Notes under the pieces: generated by a model
What the model was told of the DNA's origin: nothing
Databases searched by the model: none
Seen by the model: the letters and a program-made list of their open reading frames with translations, nothing else
Shown here: positions 1-14,031 of the stretch, one piece after another
Position numbering within the stretch: position 1 is the stretch's first letter
Layout: each line of letters starts with the position of its first letter
From: Acanthochromis polyacanthus
Taxonomy: Eukaryota; Chordata; Actinopteri; Pomacentridae
Direction of reading: 5' to 3'
Length of the DNA: 64,000 nucleotides
NCBI RefSeq assembly: GCF_021347895.1
Contig: NC_067124.1
Coordinates: forward strand, 22,682,521 to 22,746,520
Position numbers and translations under genes: made by a program

Positions 1-465
1 TTGCTTTGTATATCATCACAGATAACGACTTGAACTAAATGGCATGATGCTAATAATATGTAGGAGTTGTTCAGAGAATTCACATTGGAAATCTATGTTT
101 CATTACATAAAAGCAAGCTAAGTTCTTCTACAACTGCTCCCCATCATATTGACACTAAATTAGAGTAATCCAACATCACATTTATGGAATGTAAAGTAAT
201 CTAATCTAAGGTAATTACTAATAACGAATCTAATATAATGTAATTTAATGTAAATGTTGAGGATGAGTGGTGTCATTATTTTATCTCACTCAGATAAGTC
301 AAATAAAATTAGCAATCATCACAAACCGCTGATCAGAATAAAACAGAAAGAAAGTGAAATTAAATTTTGAATTATTTGTTAATTGTTGAATTGTTGTGCT
401 ATTATTACTACACTGGTACAACTTTCAGCTTTAGGTATAGCAGCTTTTATGGTAATGGTAAATGG

Positions 466-736
466 TAAATGGACTTGCTCTTATATAGCGCTTTTCTACT
501 CATCAGAGTACTCAAAGCGCTTTTACAACAATTGCTCCCATTCACCCAGACACACACACATTCACAATGCAACATCACCTGCAACATCAGTCAGTATACA
601 TTCATACACCAGTGGAACAGTCACTGGTAGGCAATTCGGGGTTCAGAATCTTGCCCAAGGAAACTTCGGCATGCAGCACATGACTAGGCTTCGATCACTG
701 GACGACCCACTCTACCACCTGAGCCACAGCCGCCCC
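466..736 (-). repeat. tRNA-derived SINE (teleost type)
   Basis: Read on the minus strand, the element starts at about 736 with a tRNA-like head: GGCGGCTGTGGCTCAGG, an A-box-like segment, followed by GTAGAG and GGTCGTCCA. It continues with the phrase for 'cttgggcaagattctgaac' and ends in the AAGCGCTATATAAG-like segment near 480. This layout is familiar from a very abundant teleost SINE. The B box is decayed. The 156-residue open frame across it is not a gene. Confidence 0.7.
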
Positions 737-1451
737 ATTATGTTTCCCACCAAACTAAAAACCATAGAAAAAAAAATACTGACTAGTCTGGGAACCCCCA
801 CATGTAGTGCACAGACTCAACTAGAAAAATACATCTGTATTTTAAGAAAATAGGGCACCAAACTGAAACGACTGTACCAAGATATTAATAATAAATAGAT
901 TCATACATTTCAAGCAATGGATAAACTCTACATTGAGATACACCTAAACAACTATGAGAACAATCTGTGATGCTTTGATAACAATTGTAAAATACATAAA
1001 TATTTGAATCAACTTCTTTAAACATATCTGTACTTTCTGTTGGGGCAACTACCTAAAAAAAACAATAAAAACATTGCAGCTTTAATTATCTTAATTTGCA
1101 TTTACAAATAAGTGTTCTTATTTCCAAAGCCAAATAGATTAGAAAGAATGTATTATGTATGAATGTGTGTGAAAAATAAAACTGTTTAGGGAACCATTCC
1201 ACCTCAAGTCGTACAATTTCTGAAACACTTTCTGCTGGCTCAATTTGGATATGCCTGTTATTTTTTAAATTGTCCGTCCACTCACTTTAATCATGCATTT
1301 TTACACAATGAAATTTGAGGCTATATTTCCATGACATTGTTTCACGAACCATTCAAGATAAAAGCCTAACATTCTAACTGTTATTGCTCATCATGCACAT
1401 AATCATAAAATAATAATAAAAATAATAATAATACAAACTACAAAAGCACTC

Positions 1452-1591
1452 AGAGAGCGCAGTACTCCGCCAAGGCTGCTCAGTTGACGTATTATTTCCG
1501 ATGGATGAAATCTTCAAAAAAAAAAAATTACTTTGCTGTGACCACAAGCATGTGTTATGCATGTGCACGTTATGTATGGATACCAAATTAC
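1452..1591 (-). repeat. Fragment of inverted-repeat DNA element (same family as 57939-58560)
   Basis: The segment AGAGAGCGCAGTACTCCGCC at 1452 and its continuation to about 1591 match the reverse complement of the right end of the element at 57939-58560. The match includes the shared GTGTTATGCATGT and CACGTTATG motifs. It is a truncated copy in the opposite orientation. Confidence 0.6.
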
Positions 1592-2219
1592 TTTCTAAAT
1601 TATTCTTATAAAGGTCTGTTAATCAGTTCATCACATTTGGCAAGCCTTTGGTTTGCTAGTGATAAAATGACCATTCCCTCCATGCTTTTATTTTGAAGAT
1701 GTATTTTTAATTTTGCTTTACAATAATATAGAACAAAACCTAAAGAATATTTTTAAATATGGCATGTTTGGTCATAAAAATAAAGTTATTTTCACTGAAC
1801 CTAAATACCTGATTGAGCTAGTATGACACAAGTTATACCACAGAAACAACAGCACTGCTAGATAGCCTAATTTAAATAGAACTGAGTTGTTGAGTTTCAA
1901 AATGGCTTTCCAAATATAATAAAATGTTTTTTTCTAACATGAGCATACTAATTTTTGGACCCCACTTTGTAGGCATAAACCTTGGTTTGAAGAGGACTCA
2001 TCATGTAGTGTTGTGTATACTCTTTAGAAAACAGACCTGAACTTGGTCATTAGCATGACATCAGCACAACATGACCGTGATCAAATCTATAGATCGACTA
2101 GAGGAGTGCGACTTTAAATATCCACTGTCAATGAAAAGTTTTAAGCAAATCATAGATGGTCAAGTAGAAGACCCCTAATGATTTAAGCAGGAATAAACCC
2201 TCAGGAACTTGTAACTCAC

Positions 2220-2517
2220 CCTCTCCTGCCTCTGGGCTCGTCTGGGCGTCGGTGTGGTGGGTAGTTGTCTCGGGGATATCGGCGTCCAATGTCGTCGAGG
2301 TTGTCCATGGAGTGGGCCCGCACGCGATCACCCATGTACCCGCCACCTCGACGTGGGTAGTCATCACGCCGGTGGCCCTGCTGGGACACGCTGCTGATGG
2401 TGCTCATGGCTTCATCCCGGTCATAGACTGTGGCCAGAGGTGGTGGCTGGGAACGTCCTCCACGGCCTCGAGGCTCCAAGCTGTCATGCAGGGAAGTGAC
2501 TTCACTCATGTTGTCCA
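2220..2517 (-). CDS. lsr: LSR exon 8 (MSEVTSLHD block and Arg-rich tail)
   Basis: 298 bp. Encodes [20 protein letters not shown] and an Arg/Gly/Asp-rich low-complexity tail with the AHSMDNLDD motif (compare RSVDALDD in LSR). It ends in a GTGAGT donor with phase 2, so the protein continues beyond the window. Confidence 0.9.
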
Positions 2518-5500
2518 CTGAGGGAGAAAAACCACAAGACGATGAGACAGAGGGAATTAAAACTGTCTGGTTGAAGAATAAGCCAAGTAAGTAGCTAATT
2601 AAAGCCTTTGCAGTCATCAAGATAAGACAAGATTTATTGATCCCCGAGAAGGGAAATTTACATGTTTATCATTATATACATATAAGGCATGAAAGAAGCA
2701 GAATTACAAAGTACAATGAGGCTAAAAAGATAAAGTTAGATTAAAGATAATGTACACCTTTCACATGTACAGATCAGGCATGATGAATTTACATATGGAA
2801 AGGTACAGATATGACGCAATTAATTTACATCTGGATATGTACAGATATGGCCTGATTGATGATGTATTCAACTGAAGGAGACACCTGGTGTGTAGAATTG
2901 TAGTTTTATACAGAATAGCAGTGCCAGCATTTATGTCATTGCAGTTGAAATATTATTAAGAGAAAAAAAAGTATTATCTTGATCTGTAATACACATGAAG
3001 AGAGGCAAGAGAACAGTATTATGTTTGATGTTGATCTGGAAGAGCGGCAAGCAGAGAACCCAGTTCTGCAATTTGTTGTTGGGTTGTGTTTCATAATGTT
3101 TGAACATAGCTCTTTTAACACTTAAACTACAGGGATAAAAGAAATGTTTACCAAGAGCTGTAGAGAGAAAGACAGTGGTAAGCTATGCTGTTGCACCGAA
3201 TGAGCTAAAGGATAAAAAGCAGTGTTAAAAATGTTGTTGCACTGGAAGAGCTCTCCAGAGAAAAAAATTACATTACATGATGAAGAATGTAGTACCTGAT
3301 GGGCTGGGAACATAAAAAGGAGCCCCAAGTCTAAAATGTGCAGTCTCGTTTATGTTTTATGTCTTAATTTACACAATCAATATATTTACTTTTCATGAGA
3401 AAATCACAGTCTCGTGGAAATTGTGCATTTTAAAATTTTTTGGAACACTGATCAACCGTACATCTGTCATTGGCAAACACTTTGAGCCAGTCAGAATAAA
3501 ACCTATGGGACTATACATAGATTTAGTGCTTATAATTATGACCAGAATTGAAAGTTGCCACTCCTTAGAGCTGACGGTTCGTGACACCAAAGTGAAACAG
3601 AGTTCACTAACTAATCGGTGCAGACATGACATCATTCATAGGTTTTCCCCATCAAAATCCACTTCAGTAGTTTCTCTCAAGCTCCCTATCTCCTGCTTTG
3701 TAACAAAAACTAAAATTAAACCAATTGTAAATACTTAGGCAACTTGATTATAGTACAGCATTAAAGTGACATTTAAATCTGTCCCTGATCATTAATTTAA
3801 CCTCTAAAAACCCAACTCTAGCAAAGTTACACATGTAGATGTTTTCATTTTGATTGAAAGTAATCCCTTTCTGACTTAAAATGGCTTGGATGCAAACTCT
3901 ACATGTTTGCTTTCTCTAGAATGTGTGAATCTGTGTAGTGCCTGCTTCCTCCTCCATTCATCCCTCCCCACGCACAGCACACTAAAACTGCTCTACTTGG
4001 CACAATTACAAGTTGTAGCATCGGAGTAATTTAGCCATACATGTTTAAGCCAGAAATCCATTCTGATTGATATTGAAAGCCTAATTCTGCAAGTGGACGG
4101 GATCAGTTCTATAGGTTTGTTATGCATTAAGTTAGTCAGTCATCAGTATACTTTGCAAAAGGTGCAAATGACATTGACTGCATATTTTGCTCATGATGTG
4201 TCCTCTAGTATATAAAAACACCACGTAGACATGTTAAGAAATTTAAAGAATAAAAAAAACCCATCAAACATTGCTGACTGTAGCCATCTGCAGCCAAGCA
4301 AGCCGGGAGAGTGTGAAACTTCACAGGGGGATTTCCTGTTATCCTCTCAGTCAAAAGTCATCTGAAAACACACACACTTTAAAGCCTGTGCTCTGTTCAT
4401 CCATTTAGTGTCTCCAATGTCAGTTCATTAAACAACTTTTTATTCAAAAGCTGATCATCAAGGAAATATTCATGATTTTATTACTACTATTTTGATACAG
4501 GGATCTGTGTAAGCTCAAAGCAGAGCTAGGAGACAATTCACCATTAATCTGACTTTCAGCTGACTTACACTGTGATAATATCACATCCCACTATTATTTC
4601 ACAAACTTTTGTGAACCATAGTAATGATTTTAAGGGTTTTGTCAACATCAATTCATAAAAACAGAGAATAGTTCAAGACATATGCTCAATTTCTTTATTC
4701 AGACTTTATTATAGGTTATTCTGCAGTTCTTTCCCAGTTGTTCTGGAAAAGGACATTTTTAAAAATATTATTAGCTCTGCAAAACTTATTCAATATGATC
4801 ACTAATCTCTAGTCAGGATAATATGGGACACAGTTGAAAAAGTAATGCTGTTAAACAACTGCATCATACTTGGTGTTCTGTAATCAAATTTTATATAAAT
4901 TTAATCTCTCTTCCTTTAGCTCATCTCCCCTTCATAACATAAAACTGCAATCAGTTCAAAAAAATCTAAATGAAGTACTCAACAACTTGGAGGAAGTGTA
5001 ACCGCACACAGAAACAGCAGCGGACAGCTTTTACCAGAAGCTGATTTATTGTTACCAACAGTGGTCTGAGGTGCAGTTTGCACAGAACTGCAAGTAGAAG
5101 AGGAGGAAGCGATAAGAGACTCACAGCGGTTGTAGTTTGCAGGTCTGGATGGGTCTAATTTGGCCAGCTCCTTCTCCATATAGTAAATGGCCCGTGTTGC
5201 ATTGCCATCAGGGTCTACCTGGATACGATAACCACTGCGAGCTGGATAGAAGAAGAGAGAAAGTGGCAATACACTGAATTATTGGGCCACATGAAAGAAC
5301 ATTTTTCTATCCTAAACATCTGTTGTTTTTCCTCTTTCAATCTTTCTTACATTATTAACATTTTAAGTCAGATTCACTGATCTCTCTCAACTCTCTGAAT
5401 TCCAAAGCCCATGAGTGAGTTTAAAAAGACATGTTTTTACTTATTTTTAATCACCAAAAATATACCAGGAAACAGGAGTTGGATTTACAATTTTTCAATA

Positions 5501-5701
5501 GTCTACAGTCAGGAAAAAAATTCAGGGACTTTTCAGACGAATTGGACTGAACTGCATTCTGTGCTTATACAGAGATAGAAGGCAAGTAAAATATGCATAG
5601 TATGTGTTTTTTTTAAATGATGTGTGGCCTTGTCATTTTTTTACATTACAAAAAGACATTTTTGTGTTATTTGTACGGTACTTATATGTATGTATGTATG
5701 T

Positions 5702-5768
<67 letters not shown>

Positions 5769-7968
5769 ATATTTCAGGTGTATATACAGATTGTGAAGAG
5801 AATCAAAAGTGAAATACCAAGACAAGTAATATATTTGAATCTAACCAAAAACTATTTTAATAAGTCATTTTACCTGTATTTCAAATGTTACTTCTATTTG
5901 TTTTTTTAGCAGATATGACTAACAACTTGGTGAGATTTATCCATTTAGCTTCAATTATTTGCAACTATTCTTAAGGTTTTCACTATTTAAAAAAGACATT
6001 CAACACATCAAAAATTGCCTCATTCATAAACTTTAGGAAAGGGAAATTCCTTTAATGATGTCACGAGAATGCCCCACCAACGTAAATATCAATCAGTTCA
6101 TTACAAAAAGTGTGTTGGTGTTTTTCCATTCACTCACTGTTTTCCCCTCCACCATCACGTTCATGCAGCAAAGGCACCTGGGAACCCTGTCCCACTGCAG
6201 AGACAAAAACAAACCAAATTTAAATGAGGATTCAGCTGAACACTAAAGAGAAAGTGCTTCACACTGTCATTCTAAGACTCTAACTTAACCGCTCACACTC
6301 ACGTAAGTTCAAAACAGTATGAGGCCTAAAACAGATATTACTCATTAATAACTTTCAGAATCTGCACACAAAAATGTCAAATACGGTGGAAAAGTATGGG
6401 AAATCTACCTGAGCTGGCACCATCATAGTCATGGCCATAACCATTCTGAGGAGGTGGGGCTCCAAGTCCGTTGGGTAGAGGAAGCAGGGGCATAGCAGGC
6501 TGGTTTATTAGGGGGCCACCGTATGCAGGTTGAGCATACATACTCGGAGCGTAGAGTGTGGGAGCATATTGACTGGCCACGCCTTTCTTCACTGCTTTTC
6601 CTGCTTCATACACTGCAAATGATTGGAACAGAGGTGGGTTAAAGTGGAAAGGAACATGAGTGAGTGGAACAGTGGAAAGACCTCATGTGTCTTTAGCAGC
6701 TGAGACAGAAACAAATGCAAAGCCAATACTGAAGACCATGAAAATGAAAGTTCGAGCTTTAAAGGAGGGGTTCAAAACTTTGGCTTTTTTTCTTGCCAGA
6801 ATTTGATGAGACCATACCACTCTCAAGTCTCTCAGTTAATGAAAGGACTGACAGGAGAGTGCCAGCAGCCTATTAAGTGAGCTTACACTGCACAAGACCA
6901 ACAAACAGTCTTTATAAATGCTGCTGTTGAACTATTACCATTTGTAGGTGTGAAGCAAACCTCTGAGGTTTTTCTTCAACCTTCTAAGCGAAACATTTTC
7001 CCCTTGCTCTGAAATAGGCCAAACTGAGCTAACACTAATTGTCCGCTGACTCTAGTTTCAGATTTACTGTGCAGACATGATGGAGCTCCTCCTCTCACTC
7101 TTAACAAAACAGGCATGTGTATGTCTTAATAATATATCGAACTACTGCTTACAGTATGCTTGATGAACCATGTGGTTTGTTCTATTCTCTTTATAATAAT
7201 CCTGAACCTCATCTGTAAGGTAGTTTAACTACAACAATAAAACTCTACCATGATATGTGAATACATTCAGACAATGCTTGGTTACTTTTACACAAAAGTA
7301 CAACACTACATAGTAAGAACAGAGAAAAGCAGGATTTCATTTTTTAAACACAAAACTGACTGTATTAAGCATATGCGTGAACTAATGGATCTCAATTTGA
7401 ACATCATGAAAAAAGTTTGATATTTTCCGTTAGTTACTAAAGAGAGGAAAATGTTTTATATATGCTGGCCTCATTGCAAGCAAAGTGACATAACTCAAGC
7501 TTTTTCTTGCTTTAATTTTGATGATTATGTCTTATAGATAATGGAAATCCGAAATCCAGCATCTCATAATTTTAGAAAATTTCATTTTACCTTGAATAAA
7601 TTACTATTAAAACAGTAAGAATAAAATGTAACTCTCAGTCTAATTTAGTACACATGGTCATGGGGAAGACTGCTGAAGACAACACCCTTCACAAAGAGGG
7701 TTAGCCACCTGCTCACAGTGTCAAAACTGTTACTAAACGGTTTGCTGACATGATATTACTATGCTTGACTGGCCATTTGCCAGAAGTTGGAAGTTTCTGC
7801 GTTGTAAATCCTTTTTTTGATTTATCTTTGAAAATACTCTAATAATTTGATTTGAGAAAGATTTTAGTGGATTTCTGATTTTCATGAGCCATATTTATCA
7901 AAATTAAAACCAAAAAGGTTTAGAATATTTCAGTGAATATGGATTATATTAAAGTTCAATTAAATAAC

Positions 7969-8020
<52 letters not shown>

Positions 8021-11000
8021 TTAACAATTTTCTACTTTTTTTAGTTGCACTATTATTACCTTTGCAATGTGGGCCGTTTTTTATACGAAGTCGTTTTCAA
8101 GACACATGACAGATGAAATGCATTGCGATAGTCAACCATATATGTGGGGAATGTTAAATGTATTATGGGAAATATATTTCATTTGACTCGTTATTTCTCC
8201 TAGCCCACAATGACAATTTTAAAGTTGTATTACAGATGTGAACAAGGGGAGTGACTGAAGCAAAGAATAGTAGCTAATTGGAAGGCAGCAATAATAACAA
8301 CGAGAGACAAGATTCAGACTCAGACTTTGACAAGTTGGTTGAATTGTTAACCATGCCTCTGGGTGAGAGACATGCTTAAGGAGGAGATTCCTATCTTATC
8401 TGAAGAGAGAAAGTTTCACCAGGTCTTAAAGGGTAAAGTTTTATTGGGTAAGACCACATGTTTTGCTTTACCTTTCTTGCATTTTTGTTCAGTAAAGCCC
8501 GTTTTAATTTAACAAAAGACCCAAACAATTACAAGAATTTGTCTACATAAAGTATAAAGTCAACATTGGTAAAATTGTGGTTTTTACCATTTTTCAATAC
8601 TCAGCACTACAGACACATTTAGTTCAATAAAGTCTTTAGACTTGATACCCAATCCTAGATTACATGCAGTTAAAGGACATCTAAAGAAATGTCATATGCT
8701 TTTCTGTTTAGTACTTACATGCTCGTGGACAGCAGCAGCGGTCAGGGCAGCAGGGACAACTGACATAGCAGCAGCATGTATGTGGACAACACTGGCACCA
8801 GCAGATCCCAATAAGGAGCAGCAGCAACAGGAAGCCCAATACCACAAGGACGACCAGAAGCCAGTCTGAGTGGGCCAGCAGGAGGTTTGTTAGATACATT
8901 TATATTTACATTATTAATACACATAACTTGATTATCCTCCTCAACTGGTGACCTAAGCCCAGAAAAAAATATATATAAATTTTCATACATTTCATGCTCA
9001 TTATCAAGTTTGTTAAAAGCCGTGAGCTACAGATAAAGATCTGCTTTGTCTTATAAAATCACTGGAGCAGAATGATACAGAGCTGAAAGTTCTGTTTGGA
9101 TATAATTTTCGTATTGAACAGAAAGTCTCTGGAGAGTGATATGTAAATGTATCCCTGAAGACCAGTCAAAAAGAAAGCAGCAGAGGTCTGTGGGCTGACA
9201 GTCAGTTCAACATGATAACCCTTGGATTTCATTTTTGTTATACGGTGTGCAAGTCAACAAAACATATTGACTACAGAGCTAAATTAGTGCTTTTTAATGT
9301 TTTGTCAAACCGGTAAAGCCGGTTTATCCTTATACCCAAGGCATGATTTCACTGTGCAAGTCAGCTCAGGCAGCACATGCCACAAAGAGAGGGGAGACAC
9401 TACATTGGATTGGCAAAGCACTGAGTGGAAACATTATTCGGCTCTTGTGTACTCAGATAAGGAAATGTACACTGAATGTCCTTTTGGTGCTGCTCAGCAG
9501 CTACAGACAATCTACTCTCATCACTGAAAGTTACACATCCGGCCTGAGTCACATTAAAGAGACAGAAACAGAGGAAGATGACAGGAGAGTGTGAGTTTAA
9601 GGACGTAAGAGAAGCGGAACAAAAAGCAGAACAGCAGAAGAACCTGATATATTTTCAACCACAAAGTGAGTCTTGCTTGGTACTTTTATGCATTTACATA
9701 AGGACTTTGACCAGGAATTTGCCATGTCCAAACTGTTGAATCTTTTAAACACAAACAAACTGAGTGGCTTCTGGCAATGCAGCTGAGGCAACGTGTAAGA
9801 AATGCTTGCCAGTCCCATTTCCTTCCCAACTAAACCTGACACTCCCTCACATGCCTCTACAGTGGGACTGAAATACAACAGAGCTGCATCAAATAGCTTG
9901 TACTACCTTCCATAATCAGTAAGTCAATGCCAGGCAGGAGGTCAGTAGTATTTGACTTTCTCTCTGTGAAAGAAAGATAAAGTCACAATTACTTTTAGGG
10001 GTATTGGACTACTTTTACTAGCTGCAACTTATGACTCTATAACTATGTGAAACAACTCTTGAGAACCCTGCTCATGGTCTCTTGACTGTAAATCTACTCC
10101 CATAATATGACCTCAGGTACTTGCAAGATCTGCCTGGCAAAATGGTCTTGCTACATTTCCTCTAAAATATTTTAATTAATAACTTGTGCAGAAGGGAGGA
10201 GCTGAGTGGAAAAACAGGGAAGCACGGGGAGAAAAGAAGCAAACTAGAATCTGACCAAATCTGGTATAAACTTACCAAGTACAATTAGCTCTGTGTAGTC
10301 TTCACCATTTCCTGAAAGATCTTGGGATGATATCACAGAACACACGTAGACGCCACTGTCTCCCCAAGCAGTCTGCGCGATATTCAGGTCTGCATCTGTG
10401 AGTAACAATTTAATGGTGATTATTCAGAATACTTGTAATTATATATTTGTGGGATCTTGTAAAAATCTTTGTTAGGTTGCACTGTTTCCACTTCTCTAAC
10501 TAGAAAAATGTTATTCAGCAGATTTTTCTGCTGATTGTGAGTGTGTGGTTTCTTTCACATTTGCCCTCCAGTTCCAGTGTGGCCTTAATATGCGTTAATT
10601 ACTATTTTTTTTGGCATCAGTCTGTCATAGTCTTGAAGAAAACACTTTTTGCTACGAAGTCACTGAGCTCACCTTAATTTTGAAGAAACAATTAATGACT
10701 GACATATTCTAGTAGTGTTTATATACGAATGGAATTTATTTTAAGCTAAGAGCCTTTCTCAGTTACAGACACTTTAGTTATTTCTTAAAAATAAACATTT
10801 TGCAACTGGATCTGTTCATAGGACTGTGAAAAAGTTTCAAGCACTAAAAGAGAAGTGATGATGCTTCTGCAAAAACTGCCATGATCTCTTTTAACGTGCT
10901 TGTTGGCTTCATACACTTAAAGCAAATACATCTGCTCTCGAGACAGACTGTGAGAAGTTACGGTTTCAGTTCAAAATGACTGGGAGTGATGCAGTAGAAC

Positions 11001-11594
11001 AGACAATAACAAGCTGCAGATGTCAAAAAAAATGACTCACATGAATGGGATTTAAGCCCCTAGGCACAAATAAAACTGGACCTAAGGAGACAGATGTGGC
11101 TGTCCTCCCTGCCAAATCTGTTAATACACTAAATTAATGATTAGAAGTAGGTGTTTTTCACAACGCAACAGTTGTTTGGCATACCATGAGTTGTTGTTTT
11201 GTTCTGTTGTTCATTTTTAAGGCCTCAGCTTTTGAGGCCTCCAACTTGGACACTGAGCAGAAAACTTCATCTCAGCACAGCCACTGTCTAAGGTCTTCCC
11301 ATGAAACTTTATTTTCGGTGCCTGCATCACATATCTAAAAATTCTGCGTGACACTGTAATAAAATATTAGTATATAATAACGTGTATATGTTTTAGATTC
11401 ATTGGTACCGTTAGTGTTTTTACCTGGCTTCAGCTCTGTCAAAGAATGTACAGACTGACCTTTGAGAAAGTTAGGATTAGGGAGTTAAAGTGATGTTCAT
11501 TTTCACAGTCGTAATAATGTGGCATACTCTGAGAAAAGTAATGCCACATAAATAGCAAATGCAAAGATAATTTTATAGTTTCTAATATAATCTG

Positions 11595-11632
<38 letters not shown>

Positions 11633-14000
11633 GATATAGATGTATATATATGTCAGGGTAGAGACTGCGATTTGGTAGAATTGGAGTTTCTACCAGTAGA
11701 GATTGCGATTGTAATCTCTACCAGTAGAAACTCCAATTCAGTTCACGTTGCATTGCCTACTGGTGCAGCTCTGAACTAAAGTCACACTTCAGTTTGAAAC
11801 CAAAAATATCAATATTTAATGGCATTTCTGGTTTGCGTCCACTTGATTCTAGTATAATTGTTCTTGGTTACTGATAAGATAAATAGCATAATAACACTAT
11901 ATGTTATTTCCAATAGGCGTGGTCTCACTGTACAATTCTTGAGCAGCTCACCTAGTTCAAAGTGAGGATGTTTAGATATCATAAGTAAAAGCCATTCATG
12001 GAATAATGTCACCACAACAGTTTGAAAGGAAACATCCGACACCTGCATATAGTGCTATTATGCTATTTATCTTATCAATAACCAAGAACAATTATACTAG
12101 AATCAAGTGGACGCAAACCAGAAATGCCATTAAATATTGATATTTTTGGTTTCAAACTGAAGTGCGACTTTAGTTCAGAGCTGCACCAGTAGGCAATGCA
12201 ACTTGAACTGAATTGGAGTTTCTTCTGGTAGAGATTACAATCGCAATCTCTACTGGTAGAAACTCCAGTCGCAATCTCTACTGGTAGAAACTCCAGTCGC
12301 AATCTCTACTGGTAGAAACTCCAACTCTACCAAATCGCAGTCTCTACCCTGACATATATATATAAACACTTGCTACCATACATACATCTATCCATTGATT
12401 TCTGCTCAGCATCAATAGACAGTCCCACATTTACTGTACAGCTTTTTCTGAGAATATCCATCTAATTTGCAATAATGTACAGTTGGCTACAGTTCTCGCT
12501 TTAAACAATATTAAGAATAAATTTACATCACGCGTACACTTGCAGATACAGAAAGCATGAATTAGAAGTTGGTCTAAAATGCAGTCATTTTCTAAAAAAA
12601 ATCTCTGTATAGTGAAAGTTTGCATTTGACATCTTTATAGTTTTCCATTTTAACATGTAATTTTATCTGCCAAGTCACAATCAGTCTGATCTAGACATCC
12701 AACTGGCATTTCAGAGTTTAAGCTTGGATCAACTCACTGTTCATTATGCTGATCTTGCGCCCCTGGTATTCTGTGCCGAGGGTAACTGCATTGCCCTGCT
12801 TGGAGGCCACTATGCGCACTGTCCTTTGGCTGTCGGCACACTCGATGTTGGGGTCATAGTTTGGGTTGTTTTGAGAAAGGATGTTTTCTGCACTGCTGGG
12901 ATTGAGAGCAGCCTGGATTGGGTCCCGGCAATATGACTTGTACTTCCATGTGACAACAGGAGCCTGGGTAGCAGTTGTCTGGTAGTTACAGTTGAGAGTG
13001 ACAGGCTGGAAGAGGATGACGATGTACCTCTTGGTAGGACACTGTACCGAAATGCCCATAGTGGACTCTGGAAAAGAAAATAGGAAAGATTTACACCGAT
13101 TAGCCTGATTGGTGATACTTGTTGTGAAATGTTCCTCACATTTAGTAATAATGCCTACAGATTTCTCATTAGTCTAAAATACCCCTAAGGCGTGGCAAAT
13201 GACAAACAATATTTCTTCATTGGCAGTATCACCGAGACTAGGTGTGATGAGTCACCTGGCTGAGTAATAATAGCCTGACCGTTACTGCTGCATAGATTAT
13301 GATAGCAGGGCTCTCAGAACACAGCACAAAAACTATACAAAGCTCTGAATACACAGGCAAGATTTGTGGTTTCAGACAATTTCAATTTGTTGACAGCCAG
13401 AAAAATAGTAATTATTTCCAGTGAAACATGTGTTATTAGCAGTGGTTAGCAGCAGTGACAGTATCTGCTCTGATTCAGCTGACTCTCCTCTTACTCAACA
13501 GTTTGTCCATTTACTGCTAACCCATAATGTTAAGGCCTTTATCAAGCCATAAAACGCATAAAGCGCGAAATGTGGGTTAAGTGTGGTTTCAATACAGCAC
13601 ATTCAGGTCTACCTAGAAACATTCAGAACAAAAAAGAAACTGTTTTATGTTTTAAAAAGATCACAAACAAAACATTGTCAGAGTGAAAGCAGATGTTTCT
13701 TGTGACAATGTAATAGTGTGTGTTTTGTTTGCAGACATTATAGTGACAGTATTTCCTGCCATAAAGAAAGTAGACCAATATCAAGCAACATAATAAAATC
13801 AGCAGGAACCAGAGGAAACTTCTCATTGTTTTTGTTATATGTTTAAATGTGTTCAACTCCAGTTAACTAAGTTATTGCAGCTTTAGTTGCAGTATACTTT
13901 GTCTGTTGGAAGTTTCTGTCAAAAATTTCTACCGTGCCAGTGGCTGACTCACTTCCTCTCATCCAGTTTCCCTATGGTTACTCTTAAATGTCAGTGCACA

Positions 14001-14031
<31 letters not shown>

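Larger units (their letters stand above)
1..2219. other. Non-coding stretch left of the last LSR exon seen
   Basis: No LSR-like coding exon was found here on the minus strand, although the LSR reading frame is still open at 2220. The stretch is therefore most likely the start of a long intron leading to exon(s) outside the window. It is AT-rich and holds a SINE (466-736) and a fragment of an inverted-repeat element (1452-1591). Short open frames here lie inside these repeats or lack coding character. Confidence 0.6.

Noticed and set aside
383..853. 156-residue plus-strand open frame
   Set aside because: It starts at a non-ATG codon and mostly crosses a tRNA-derived SINE; the residues show no domain or codon pattern of a gene.
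2252..2521. Plus-strand open frame opposite LSR exon 8
   Set aside because: It is the complementary shadow of a well-supported coding exon.
12241..12330. CRISPR-like array of 28-bp repeats
   Set aside because: The units are contiguous without spacers and belong to one arm of a eukaryotic foldback element.
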